NCBI RefSeq assembly: GCF_037996765.1
Contig: NZ_JBBNAD010000005.1
Span: 218,001-282,000, forward strand
DNA length: 64,000 nucleotides
Source of the DNA: Bdellovibrio sp. GT3
GTDB taxonomy: Bacteria > Bdellovibrionota > Bdellovibrionia > Bdellovibrionales > Bdellovibrionaceae
Direction: 5' to 3'
The notes beneath the pieces were generated by a model. It was not told the origin of the DNA. It saw nothing but the letters and a program-made list of their open reading frames with translations, and ran no database searches. Made by a program: the position numbers and the translations under genes. Shown here piece after piece: positions 7,604-15,590 of the stretch (positions are counted from its first letter, which is position 1; every line of letters starts with the position of its first letter).

Positions 7604-7975
7604 TTAACCGCGAGCGTAGCGTTTGTTCACCGACTCGCGGATCTCAGCACCTTCGATGCTTAGACGAGTCCAAGGAATTGCGCGCAGACGTTCTGGCTCA
7701 ATTTCCTCTTCAGTTTCTTCGCAGAAACCGAAAGAACCGTTTTCGATACGTGCCAGAGCCGATTCGATTTCCATTAGCTGCGAACGAAGTCTTTCGTGCA
7801 TGCTAAGGAATTCTTGTTCAGCAAGAACGCGAACCGTTTGGTCGCCTTCGTCGCCGCCCTTTTCCTCGTTCTGGTCCAAATTCAATCGAGCTTCTTTAAC
7901 CCTGTTCAGGATGTCCTGCTTCGATTGCAAAAGTCGCTGTCTGCATTCGCCGACCAACTTTTCAGAGATAGCCAT
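7604..7975 (-). CDS. DksA/TraR-family protein lacking the zinc-finger cysteines
   Basis: 123 residues. DksA/TraR proteins insert a coiled coil into the RNA polymerase secondary channel and adjust transcription with ppGpp. Here a long coiled coil (residues 4-78) carries D-E-G-D-Q-T at its tip (Asp42, Asp45), close to the DxxDxA tip of DksA. The C-terminal fold is clear from GSFGFCEET...IEPERLRAIPWTRLSIEGAE, but of the four zinc positions only Cys85 remains; the others are Thr88, Ser106 and Gly109. The start at ATG 7975 follows a G-rich ribosome-binding site; a TTG at 8011 is less likely. Monocistronic by layout. Metal-independent DksA-like proteins exist, so it may be functional. Confidence 0.88.
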   Translation of the reverse strand: MAISEKLVGECRQRLLQSKQDILNRVKEARLNLDQNEEKGGDEGDQTVRVLAEQEFLSMHERLRSQLMEIESALARIENGSFGFCEETEEEIEPERLRAIPWTRLSIEGAEIRESVNKRYARG

Positions 7976-8357
7976 ACTGCCCCCCTCGTTCCATCGAGAC
8001 TTGAGTGCCAAATTGGAACTGAACTATTAAGTTCCAGCCCTGTATTTTTTGCAAGCAAAAAATCTTACATCAACTTACAGCTATCCAACCCATTGATAAT
8101 ACTAATATTTCAATGTTTGTGGACAATGATGCGACTATGCTAAATACCCGGTTTTTCGGGCCTCATGACATCTTCTTTCACATCACGCTGAGCGTTAAAT
8201 TATACACCTGGGGATTTTAAAAGGAAATAGAGCTGCTTTTCAAACACAATGGATTCTCGGATTGAGACTTTGATCGAACGATTTAACGAAAGGCGACCTA
8301 CTAGACTTCGGTCGCCCTCGAGCCCCCTCTGCTATAGGGCGAGCTCCCCCGAGCCGC
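7976..8357. other. intergenic region without a convincing gene
   Basis: 382 bases between two minus-strand genes. It must hold the promoter of the DksA-like gene. Visible structure: an 8-base dyad TTTTTTGC-AA-GCAAAAAA at 8045-8062 in that gene's leader, a CATTGA/TCAATG pair near 8090-8114, and two strong hairpins at 8292-8363 (separate entry). A 69-codon plus-strand frame at 8249-8458 has no ribosome-binding site and runs antisense into the next gene, so I do not call it. Confidence 0.5.
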
Positions 8358-8363
8358 CTATAG
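8292..8363. repeat. two adjacent G+C-rich hairpins
   Basis: Hairpin one: GGCGACC (8292-8298) with GGTCGCC (8310-8316). Hairpin two: CTATAGG (8332-8338) with CCTATAG (8357-8363), enclosing GCTC/GAGC (8343-8346, 8351-8354). On the minus strand hairpin one is followed by TTTCGTT and could terminate the gene ending at 8358. A structured small RNA is the alternative. Confidence 0.45.
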
Positions 8364-8708
8364 ACACTCAGAAACACGATTTAGAAGGTCCTCGGTGCCT
8401 AGCTGAAGCTTTTCAGCCATGCGCTTACCTTGCACCCCACGTGTGCGAAAGGCCTTAGCCGAGGATTTCATGTCTCTGGTGATTGATTTCTTAGAGGACT
8501 GACCCGAGGTACCCGTCAAATTGTCGGAGTATTCTTCCAGGGTCGACGCGAAGGTTTCGTGATTGCTTACAAGGCTATTCATGATCTGCGCCTGAGCCGT
8601 CTGCATTGCGATTAGCTCGGCCTTTAAAGCCGTGCATTTTTCTGAATTGGTATTCGCAGAAGCAGTTGCCGTCAGTAAAAACAAAAACGCAGTGATCATT
8701 GCCTTCAT
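8358..8708 (-). CDS. small secreted helical protein of unknown function
   Basis: 116 residues. A signal peptide (MKAMITAFLFLLTATASA) precedes a polar helical domain with two Cys, one right after the signal (SEKC) and one at the end (SECL), which could form a disulfide joining the termini. A GAAAGG site lies before the ATG at 8708. No family recognised. Its 3' end runs into the hairpin region at 8292-8363. Confidence 0.75.
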   Translation of the reverse strand: MKAMITAFLFLLTATASANTNSEKCTALKAELIAMQTAQAQIMNSLVSNHETFASTLEEYSDNLTGTSGQSSKKSITRDMKSSAKAFRTRGVQGKRMAEKLQLGTEDLLNRVSECL

Positions 8709-8797
8709 GAAGAAACCTTTCGTGTTGTTGATTTCTTCTAAGCAATGAACTTGCCACCTCTACTCGATTTTACAGAGGGAAGAGGTGACGAAATTGG

Positions 8798-9406
8798 CTA
8801 GGACTTGAGAATTTTTTCAAACTCGTCTTTAGTGTCGCCAGTTGTGTATGGGAACAACAAACGAGTCACATGGCGCTTACCACGTTCAATCGTGCGTTGT
8901 CCTGGCTGGCGCTCTGCCGATTCGAAGAATTGCAGGAACGTCGTAGACATCGCCAACAGGGACTCCGCCACGTACTGCATTTCATTCACATCGTTGATTT
9001 TGACCATTTTATCTTCGCGCACCCATTGACGGTACAGGATCACCATCAATTTCATCATTTTCTGAATATGGGCTCTCCACATCTTGGCAAGCTCAAGATC
9101 CTTGCGGCGAAGCGCATACATCTCGCGATGGAAAAAACGATAGCGCCAGTAAAGATCAAAATTATCGTTGATGAAATCCTGTGGAGTGACTTTCTTAACG
9201 CGACGAGGACGCCACACATCGTAAGTCTCTTTGCACATACGAGTGAAAAGCTCGACCAGAATTTCTTCCTTGTTGTCATAGTGGAAATATAAATTTCCAG
9301 GGCTGATATCCATGGCTTTCGCGATGTGATTGGTTGTCACAGCGACAACACCACTGCGATTAAAGAGTTCTATGGAGGTAACGAGGATGCGTTCTTTCGT
9401 CTTCAT
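8798..9406 (-). CDS. TetR/AcrR-family transcriptional regulator
   Basis: 202 residues. The N-terminal helix-turn-helix is typical: TKERILVTSIELFNRSGVVAVTTNHIAKAMDISPGNLYFHYDNKEEILVELF in residues 3-56, where the pattern A-x-G-(V/I)-S-x-G-x-(L/I)-Y-x-H-F is recognisable. The C-terminal ligand domain (60-202) is rich in aromatic and basic residues and resembles no specific ligand class I know. It is transcribed divergently from the penicillin-binding protein gene, with palindromes in between, so it probably controls itself and possibly that gene. The ligand is unknown. Confidence 0.93.
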   Translation of the reverse strand: MKTKERILVTSIELFNRSGVVAVTTNHIAKAMDISPGNLYFHYDNKEEILVELFTRMCKETYDVWRPRRVKKVTPQDFINDNFDLYWRYRFFHREMYALRRKDLELAKMWRAHIQKMMKLMVILYRQWVREDKMVKINDVNEMQYVAESLLAMSTTFLQFFESAERQPGQRTIERGKRHVTRLLFPYTTGDTKDEFEKILKS

Positions 9407-9425
9407 GGACTTAAGTCTTTAGTCC
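9407..9425. promoter_or_regulatory. palindrome at the TetR gene start, candidate operator
   Basis: GACTTAAGTC (9408-9417) is a perfect 10-base palindrome, and GGACT (9407-9411) is mirrored by AGTCC (9421-9425). It abuts the regulator's start codon at 9406. Operator role inferred from position. Confidence 0.4.
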
Positions 9426-9477
9426 AAATTATTGCGTGAGTCACGTCATAACCCTTAAAAGTCGCACTCTGAGCCAG

Positions 9478-9535
9478 TTTCAAGTGACTTCTTCTGAGAA
9501 TGGCCTTGAAACTGACAAAAACATGGTGCTACGAT
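9478..9535 (+). promoter_or_regulatory. putative promoter with flanking inverted repeat for the PBP gene
   Basis: TTGAAA (9506-9511), 18-base spacer, TACGAT (9530-9535). The -35 element is one arm of GTTTCAAG (9478-9485) / CTTGAAAC (9505-9512). Predicted transcription start near 9542, two bases before ATG 9544. Confidence 0.45.
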
Positions 9536-9543
9536 TAAAAGAT

Positions 9544-10833
9544 ATGCGATCTACTAGAAAACCTAACTTGTTAAAACTATTCATATTTTCAGGCGTTTGC
9601 GGAGTGGCACTCTATTCTCTGATGGGCTTCACGGCCTCTGCCACACCAGAAGCAAAGGCTGAAAAACAACTTCAATCACAAATCGAACAGCGCGCACAAA
9701 TTGCGCATGCGCTGAATGATAAAATCAAAAACAACGAATTGCCCACTCAGTTGAAATTGAATTGGGATGGCGATGACGAGCAGTTTGCGGTCAATTACAC
9801 GATCGACACTTCATTGCAACAAGAGGCAGACCGCCTGCTGAAGGCCTACAAGCCTGATTACGGCGCGATCTTCATGATCGACGCCACGACTGGCGAGGTT
9901 TTGGCGATGTCGAGTTTTCAACGCGACAACCCAACAGGAAACAATTTAAATCTTCAGGCAACGTTCCCAGCAGCTTCCGTTTTCAAAGTGGTAACTGCAA
10001 CAGCCGCTGTGGACAAGGCTGGCATCGAGCCGGAGCACAAGATTCACTACAACGGTGGCGCTTACACGCTTTACAAAAAGAACGTGCTTTCTGACCGCGT
10101 CACTCGCTGGACCAATGTGATTTCCTTGAGAGATGCTTTTGCGCGCTCCATCAATACAGCATTCGGTCGCTTGAGTATCGAGAACCTTCATCCTGAAGAC
10201 TTGAATGAATACTCTAATCGCTTCATGTTCAACCAAGAGATCGCAGCTGACTTCCCGGTGGATATGGGTGTTGCCTACATTCCACCAGGCAAAGGTTTCG
10301 AAATGGCTGAAGCTGCTTCTGGTTACAACAAACTAAATCGCATGAGCCCGGTGCAAGGTGCGATGATCGCAGCCTCTGTAGCGAATGATGGTAAAGTTGT
10401 TGTTCCTTACATCGTGAACTCGATGCAGGACAAAGAGGGCAAAACTGTTTATCAAGGTCACACGATGGAAAAAGGCATGACGATGACAAAAGAGTCAGCC
10501 GTTAAAGTTCGTGAGCTGATGGAACAAACAGTACTAGCTGGAACTTCCCGCAGATCTTTCCGTCCGATCACTAAAGATCGCAAATACAAAGAAATCGAAA
10601 TGGGCGGCAAAACAGGCCACTTAACCGGCGACAACCCTAAAGGCCGCGTTGATTGGTTCGTAGGTTACGCTTTGGAAGAAAACAGAAAGATCGCAGTCGC
10701 TGCAATCACTGTGAACAAAAAATTCTGGACAGTAAAATCCGCACACTTGGGTCAAAGCATGTTCAGAAAATACTTCGCCCCAGTGATCGCCGCCCAAAAC
10801 ACAAAACGCAGCATCACTTCTGTAGAAAACTAA
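9544..10833 (+). CDS. penicillin-binding protein transpeptidase
   Basis: 429 residues from the ATG at 9544. One N-terminal membrane helix (about 9-30) anchors a periplasmic transpeptidase domain that cross-links peptidoglycan. Active-site motifs are complete: SVFK (Ser145, Lys148), SIN (202-204) and KTG (356-358). It lacks a PBP dimerisation or glycosyltransferase domain, so it is a short monofunctional class B-like PBP, similar in build to mycobacterial PbpA-type cores. The frame stays open upstream to a GTG at 9436 and an ATG at 9523, but neither has a ribosome-binding site and a good promoter lies at 9506-9535. Divergent from the TetR gene; ends at a terminator. Confidence 0.9.
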   Translation: MRSTRKPNLLKLFIFSGVCGVALYSLMGFTASATPEAKAEKQLQSQIEQRAQIAHALNDKIKNNELPTQLKLNWDGDDEQFAVNYTIDTSLQQEADRLLKAYKPDYGAIFMIDATTGEVLAMSSFQRDNPTGNNLNLQATFPAASVFKVVTATAAVDKAGIEPEHKIHYNGGAYTLYKKNVLSDRVTRWTNVISLRDAFARSINTAFGRLSIENLHPEDLNEYSNRFMFNQEIAADFPVDMGVAYIPPGKGFEMAEAASGYNKLNRMSPVQGAMIAASVANDGKVVVPYIVNSMQDKEGKTVYQGHTMEKGMTMTKESAVKVRELMEQTVLAGTSRRSFRPITKDRKYKEIEMGGKTGHLTGDNPKGRVDWFVGYALEENRKIAVAAITVNKKFWTVKSAHLGQSMFRKYFAPVIAAQNTKRSITSVEN

Positions 10834-10878
10834 AAGGTCGCGCCAGAGGTGAAGACACACCTTCTACAAGAAATAAAA

Positions 10879-10906
10879 AGGCTGGATGATCTCCAGCCTT
10901 TTTTTA
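10879..10906 (+). terminator. intrinsic terminator
   Basis: AAGGCTGGA / TCCAGCCTT around GATC-type loop, followed by a T7 run. Lies after the PBP gene and before the convergent fxsA-like gene. Confidence 0.8.
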
Positions 10907-10940
10907 TTAACGATCCTTACTACTAAAAGTAAGTCCGTAC

Positions 10941-11543
10941 CTACTCGTCTTTCTTCTTTTCTTCATGCGTAATTTCGATCGGAGTTACATCCAGCACTTC
11001 GACGTCGGTCAGTTCACGCTCTTGTGGGGCATCTTCGTGCGTTTCTCTAAAGCCACTGCCGTCGTTGCGGAACTCATAGTACTGGAAGCCCCCCGGGCCA
11101 CCGGCTTGAGGACCACCTCCGCCGCCCATTCCACCGAAGCCACCGAAACCGAATGGTCCCGCACCGAAATTAAAGACTCGCGCAGATCCACTCGCCATCT
11201 TTTTGGCCATATAAAGCTTGAATCTCCACACTGCCAAATGGCGCAAACCTGGAAGCAACAGCACGATTGCAATCAAGCGAGTAAAGAAAGTCGGAACCAA
11301 CAACGCCAGGCCCGCGATAAAGATCGCCCCTGAGTGCAATAGCTTATTGGCCGGCAACTGACCACGTGAAACCGTGGATTGCAGGGTCATCATTGCCATA
11401 CGCCCCACCGTATTCACGATCAGGAAACCCAACAGACACGGCAGAAAGTAAAACATCATGGAGTTAAAAAACCCAAAGAAGCGCACCGAGGTAAAGAAAA
11501 TAACAATTTCAGCAATCACCCATGGAAGAGGAATCACAAACAT
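10941..11543 (-). CDS. fxsA: FxsA-family membrane protein
   Basis: 200 residues. FxsA proteins are small inner-membrane proteins; the E. coli member alleviates exclusion of phage T7 by F plasmids, and the general role is not settled. Hydrophobic segments cover about residues 2-22, 28-48 and 70-97, ending in the family's LLLLPGLRHLAVWRF block. The cytoplasmic tail is odd: a glycine/phenylalanine-rich stretch (about residues 124-155, GFGGFGGMGGGGG) and then an acidic end with EEKKKDE. AAGGA precedes the ATG at 11543. It follows xth by 12 bases on the same strand, so they may be cotranscribed. Confidence 0.9.
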   Translation of the reverse strand: MFVIPLPWVIAEIVIFFTSVRFFGFFNSMMFYFLPCLLGFLIVNTVGRMAMMTLQSTVSRGQLPANKLLHSGAIFIAGLALLVPTFFTRLIAIVLLLPGLRHLAVWRFKLYMAKKMASGSARVFNFGAGPFGFGGFGGMGGGGGPQAGGPGGFQYYEFRNDGSGFRETHEDAPQERELTDVEVLDVTPIEITHEEKKKDE

Positions 11544-11555
11544 AAAGCGTCCTTC

Positions 11556-12323
11556 CTAAAATTCCAAAGTCGCAACCACTGGGCAGTGATCGGAACCTTC
11601 AACTTGATCCAGGATATCTGCAGACACCAGATTTTTCTCAAGACCTTTCGAGATACAAATATAGTCAATTCTCCAGCCATTGTTCTTGGGGCGAGCCATC
11701 TCCTGATAAGACCACCAAGAGTAACGATTCGCCTCGTTGGGCTTGAAGTAACGGAAAGTATCGATAAAGCCCAGATTCAAAAATGAATCAAACCACGCGC
11801 GTTCTTCAGGAAAGAATCCACTGACTTTGCTTAAACGAATTGGATCAAAGACATCCATATCGTCGTGAGCCACGTTGTAATCACCGACGACAACGATCTG
11901 TCTGCCAGTTGCCAGCTTTTCCTTTAAGTGTGCATTCAGGTCTTTTAAAAACTGCTGCTTGAAACCATGACGTTCCTCACCGGAACCGCCGTTTGGAAAA
12001 TAAATATTATATAAATCGAAATGAGCGTGCTCGGTCATCACGATGCGCCCTTCGGAATCATAAGCTTCGATGCCTATTCCGTGTTTCACGGACTTCGGTT
12101 CGTTCACCAGGAACGTGGCAACACCCGAGTAACCTTTTTTTACGGCAGAAGACCAATAGGCGTGAGGACGGTGCAACTGACGCGCTTCCAACTCCACCTG
12201 ATCAATGTGAGCTTTGGTTTCCTGGACACAGAAGATATCGGGATTTTCGCTCTTAACGAAATCAACCAAACCCTTTTTATGGCAGGCTCTGATCCCATTT
12301 ACATTCCATGAAATGATTTTCAC
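11556..12323 (-). CDS. xth: exodeoxyribonuclease III (AP endonuclease)
   Basis: 255 residues, standard length. It cleaves DNA 5' of abasic sites and has 3'-5' exonuclease activity in base excision repair. Motifs in order: KIISWNVNGIRA (metal-side Asn7), VQETK with the metal Glu, the NIYFPNGG segment, GDYNVAHDDMDV with Asp/Asn of the active site, and GSDHCPV with the catalytic Asp-His at the end. The start is GTG at 12323 with AAGGAG six bases upstream. Probably in one transcript with the fxsA-like gene downstream. Confidence 0.96.
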   Translation of the reverse strand: MKIISWNVNGIRACHKKGLVDFVKSENPDIFCVQETKAHIDQVELEARQLHRPHAYWSSAVKKGYSGVATFLVNEPKSVKHGIGIEAYDSEGRIVMTEHAHFDLYNIYFPNGGSGEERHGFKQQFLKDLNAHLKEKLATGRQIVVVGDYNVAHDDMDVFDPIRLSKVSGFFPEERAWFDSFLNLGFIDTFRYFKPNEANRYSWWSYQEMARPKNNGWRIDYICISKGLEKNLVSADILDQVEGSDHCPVVATLEF

Positions 12324-12387
12324 AGTTTCTCCTTGTCTTTCACTCGCAAAGCGCTATCAATGTGGTAGTTTTGTAGCAGGAGTCAAG

Positions 12388-13557
12388 GTGAGCTTAAAGG
12401 ACAAATTCGTTGCGCAAATCAAAAAATCCTTCCCAGGTCTCAATAAAGAGCAGCTGGAGAGCATTGTTGCAGATAATTTACTCTCACCCTTCCATGTCGA
12501 GCTGCCTGCATCAGTTCTGACACAGGCGCAGCAGATCGTTTCCACATTCTTTAACTTACGTGAAAAGAAGTCTTACCAGCAGCACTACCAGGATCTTGCG
12601 GCCCTCAAAGGATTCAAAGATCCCGGCAACAAGTCCATCATGATGAGCTACGATTTTCACCTGGATGAAAATCAACAACTGAAGCTTATCGAAGTGAACA
12701 CCAACGCCTCTTTCCTGGCTTTGGGCCACGAAATGTACAGAACCATGGAGCTGCCTCTGCCGGTTGCGGATTTTACGTGGGATGAAATTCGCAGAGACAT
12801 CCTGAACGAGATGACCTTGCAGGGCAAAGCTCCTTCTTCAGGCCCTTTGAAGGTCGCCATCACCGATGAAAAACCATCTGAACAAAAATTATTCGCAGAG
12901 TTTTTGGTCTACAATGAACTATTTAAATCCTTTGGTTGGGATTCCCGAATTTTGGACTACCGTGAGTTATTCAATAACTTTGATCCGCAGTTCATTTACA
13001 ACCGCTACACTGATTTCTTTTTGACCGAGGACTCCAGTCAGGTTCTTAAAAGCAAGTTCGTCGACGGGGACGTATGCCTTTCCCCAAATCCCTACGAATA
13101 CCTTTTGCTTGCCGACAAACAAAGATTGATCGAATGGAGCCAACCAGGCTTCTTTGAAGCGCATGGATTAAGTGATTCAGAAATTCAAACTTTGCGAAAT
13201 GCCGTGCCTAAATCCTACGACATGAGCCACGCCAATCCTGAAGAAGTCTGGAGTATGCGCAAGAATTTGTTCTTTAAACCAAAGAACGCCTATGGCTCCA
13301 AGCAAAGCTACAAAGGTCAGTCCATCAGCCGCAAAACCTTTGAATCCCTGCTTTCTCCGGACATCATTGCCATGGAATACGTGCCAGCTCCGGAAATCCC
13401 GTTTCAAACACCCGATGGGGAACAGAAATTTAAGTACGATTTGCGCTGTTACGCCTATCAGGGACGCTTGCAATTGGTCATTGCCAGGATCTATCAAGGA
13501 CAAGTCACAAACCTTAGAACGCCCTATGGTGGCTTCGCTTGCGCCGTCTTTAAATAA
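12388..13557 (+). CDS. ATP-grasp-like protein, substrate unknown
   Basis: 389 residues. The reading frame is open further upstream, but AGGAG lies just before the GTG at 12388 and upstream codons overlap the xth leader. The order of motifs suggests a permuted ATP-grasp ligase: SYDFHLDENQQLKLIEVNTNASF (metal-binding E-x-N type block, about residue 90-110), FFKPKNAYGSKQSYKG (glycine-rich phosphate loop, about 295), EYVPAPEIP, and DLRCYAYQGRLQLVIARIYQGQ-TN-RTPYGGFA at the C-terminus. Such proteins couple ATP hydrolysis to peptide-like bond formation; the acceptor cannot be inferred. It stands upstream of the SelO-like gene but a terminator separates them. Confidence 0.75.
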   Translation: MSLKDKFVAQIKKSFPGLNKEQLESIVADNLLSPFHVELPASVLTQAQQIVSTFFNLREKKSYQQHYQDLAALKGFKDPGNKSIMMSYDFHLDENQQLKLIEVNTNASFLALGHEMYRTMELPLPVADFTWDEIRRDILNEMTLQGKAPSSGPLKVAITDEKPSEQKLFAEFLVYNELFKSFGWDSRILDYRELFNNFDPQFIYNRYTDFFLTEDSSQVLKSKFVDGDVCLSPNPYEYLLLADKQRLIEWSQPGFFEAHGLSDSEIQTLRNAVPKSYDMSHANPEEVWSMRKNLFFKPKNAYGSKQSYKGQSISRKTFESLLSPDIIAMEYVPAPEIPFQTPDGEQKFKYDLRCYAYQGRLQLVIARIYQGQVTNLRTPYGGFACAVFK

Positions 13558-13574
13558 GACGGCTCCGTATTTTT
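13543..13574 (+). terminator. intrinsic terminator overlapping a stop codon
   Basis: GCCGTCTT (13543-13550) pairs with AAGACGGC (13556-13563) around the TAA of the ATP-grasp-like gene; a short T5 follows after TCCGTA. Confidence 0.55.
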
Positions 13575-13615
13575 AAATCAAATAAACCCGGCTTTGGTTT
13601 GAATCCAGTGCTAAA

Positions 13616-13649
13616 AGGACTTTTACGTCCAGTCCAGTAGGACTTTTAC
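13616..13649 (+). repeat. direct repeat upstream of the SelO-like gene
   Basis: AGGACTTTTAC occurs at 13616-13626 and again at 13639-13649, 23 bases apart. GTCC/GGAC inverted copies lie between them. Possible paired activator site or an old local duplication. Confidence 0.45.
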
Positions 13650-13734
13650 TCTTTTTAAGGCTTAATATTAAAGTACAGCCAGTATGGCGGCAATTTTAGT
13701 GAATCTCATTTTTCTGCAAGGAGTGTGGAAGAAG

Positions 13735-15588
13735 ATGACGGTTAAGCACAACGGCGCTAAAAAGTTAGCCCAAGAAAGCTTCTATTCCTCATTCGATCAA
13801 CTGAATGGTGTGCATCCTTGGATGGAAGCGGTTCAAGATGGCTTTATCGCTTATCGAGTTCGCCAGTTAAACACTGGCAAGATCGCTTACTTCAATTTTA
13901 TCCTCGCCAAAGAAATGGGACTGATCCCGCCAGATCATCCGGAAACAATGACCGATGAACTGGAAGACAAGCTGATCGAAACGTTCTCCATTCAAATTAT
14001 CAACGAATACGACGAGCTATCAAATCGTCGCATCGATTCCACGACAATCCGCCCTCACAAATATATGGCGACTCGCTACCTGCAGTTGCAACACGCCAAC
14101 AAACAAGGAAAGACCTCCGGAGACGGCCGTGGCATCTGGAATGGAACGGTTTATCACCGAGGTACGACGTGGGATGTTTCCAGCCGTGGTACCGGCGTCA
14201 CTCGCCTCTCACCTGGCGCCGTTCAAGCACAACGTCCTTTGAAAACCGGCGGCACTGAGTTCGGTTATGGTTGTGGACTTGCTGAAATTGATGAACTTTT
14301 CGGTGCCTCCATCCTTGCCGAGATCATGCATTTGCAAGGAATCAACACGGAACGCGTTCTATGCATCGTGGACCTTGGAAAAGGATATGGAATCGGCGTT
14401 CGCGCAGCTCAAAATTTGATTCGCCCAGCGCACTTGTTCCTTTATTTGAAACAAGAACGCATTCAGGAACTGAAAGCAGCAACGGACTATTTCATTGATC
14501 GTCAGGTATCCAATAAAGCTTGGAACATCAAAGCGCGCGGAAATGCCAAGTACGACGAAATGCTGGAGCAAGTGTGCAAATCCTTTGCCGGGTTTGCAGC
14601 CCAACTGGACACGGACTATATTTTTGCGTGGCTGGATTGGGATGGCGACAACGTTCTGGCTGATGCTGGAATCATTGACTACGGAAGTGTTCGCCAATTT
14701 GGTATTCGTCATGATAAATATCGATATGACGACGTTGAAAGATTCTCGACGAATCTGAATGAACAAAAGGCCAAGGCAAAACTGATTGTGCAGGTCTTTG
14801 CCCAAATGACCGACTACCTGCAAACGGGCAAAAAGAAATCCCTGCGCACGTTCGCAAGTCATCCGATCGTTGAAAAATTCAATACCCATTTTGATCAGGC
14901 CCGCGCTCACCGCATCCTGTACCGCATGGGATTCAGCGAAGCCCAGCGCGAAAACATTTTTGCCAACAAAGGACTTTTCGAAAACTTCGACAAAGAGTTT
15001 TCCTTCTTTGAACGTGCGAAAATCAGTGGGACGACCGAAAAGGTCGCCGATGGTGTAAATCACGCGGCTTTATTCAATATGCGCACTATCATGCGTGAGT
15101 TGCCACATATTCTGGCAAAAAGTCCGCTACCTTTTGAAAAACGCTTCATGCTTGAAAATGATTTCTTTAAAAACATTCTTTCAAGCTTTGCAAAAGCCCG
15201 TGATGCTCGTTTAAGTGAAAAGCACAGACGTCATATTGCCTCTTTCCAAGCCGCTTATCGTGATTTGATCACAGCGGCTGCGGGCAAAAGCAAACCCGAA
15301 CATATCCTAAAAGGTATCTGCGACCGAGCAGATGTTTTGAATTCAGACAAACGCATCACCGGAAATGCCTTGATTGAAATGGTGGATGCGATTATCAATG
15401 AGAAGAAGCGCGGACTTTCGATGACTCAGATTCAAAGAATCATCGACCGTCTGGTTTTTGAAAACAGCGGAGTTCCAGAAAGCCCGATCAGTCGTTTTTA
15501 TAAAGAAAAAGAAAAAACGGGTGCGGTAAAAATGGATCTTTACGCCAAACTTCTCAGCCTTGTGGAAGAGAACAAAGAAAGCATCTAG
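13735..15588 (+). CDS. SelO/YdiU-like protein (divergent pseudokinase-fold AMPylator)
   Basis: 617 residues from ATG 13735; the frame is open to 13684 but that start lacks a ribosome-binding site. SelO proteins transfer AMP to protein Ser/Thr/Tyr. The order GDGRGIW..., RGTGVTRLS, ILAEIMHLQGINTERVL, IGVRAAQNLIRPAHLF, WLDWDGDN, IIDYG parallels SelO blocks DGRA, KGxGxTPYSR, SEAMHxLGIPTTR, VxRxApsxxRfG, MNTDN and TIDYG. Asp/Asn of the metal site (GDN, IDYG) seem conserved, but the KGxG lysine position reads Arg. The last 200 residues are helical and basic and not typical. It is followed after two bases by a lipoprotein gene, suggesting one operon. Confidence 0.72.
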   Translation: MTVKHNGAKKLAQESFYSSFDQLNGVHPWMEAVQDGFIAYRVRQLNTGKIAYFNFILAKEMGLIPPDHPETMTDELEDKLIETFSIQIINEYDELSNRRIDSTTIRPHKYMATRYLQLQHANKQGKTSGDGRGIWNGTVYHRGTTWDVSSRGTGVTRLSPGAVQAQRPLKTGGTEFGYGCGLAEIDELFGASILAEIMHLQGINTERVLCIVDLGKGYGIGVRAAQNLIRPAHLFLYLKQERIQELKAATDYFIDRQVSNKAWNIKARGNAKYDEMLEQVCKSFAGFAAQLDTDYIFAWLDWDGDNVLADAGIIDYGSVRQFGIRHDKYRYDDVERFSTNLNEQKAKAKLIVQVFAQMTDYLQTGKKKSLRTFASHPIVEKFNTHFDQARAHRILYRMGFSEAQRENIFANKGLFENFDKEFSFFERAKISGTTEKVADGVNHAALFNMRTIMRELPHILAKSPLPFEKRFMLENDFFKNILSSFAKARDARLSEKHRRHIASFQAAYRDLITAAAGKSKPEHILKGICDRADVLNSDKRITGNALIEMVDAIINEKKRGLSMTQIQRIIDRLVFENSGVPESPISRFYKEKEKTGAVKMDLYAKLLSLVEENKESI

Positions 15589-15590
15589 TT

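Noticed and set aside
8330-8347. CTATAGGGCGAGCTC resembles the end of a T7 promoter next to a cloning-site SacI sequence, suggesting vector contamination.
   Set aside because: The upstream T7 core is absent, flanks do not match a vector, and the stretch is one arm of a natural hairpin beside an intact gene.
8249-8458. 69-codon plus-strand frame.
   Set aside because: No ribosome-binding site, runs through two hairpins and 100 bases antisense to a gene with a signal peptide; composition is not protein-like.
12214-12387. Upstream extension of the ATP-grasp-like gene by 58 codons.
   Set aside because: Overlaps the xth gene and leader; AGGAG plus GTG at 12388 gives a better start.
14359-15063. 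234-codon minus-strand frame.
   Set aside because: Antisense to the SelO-like gene, no domain and no ribosome-binding site.
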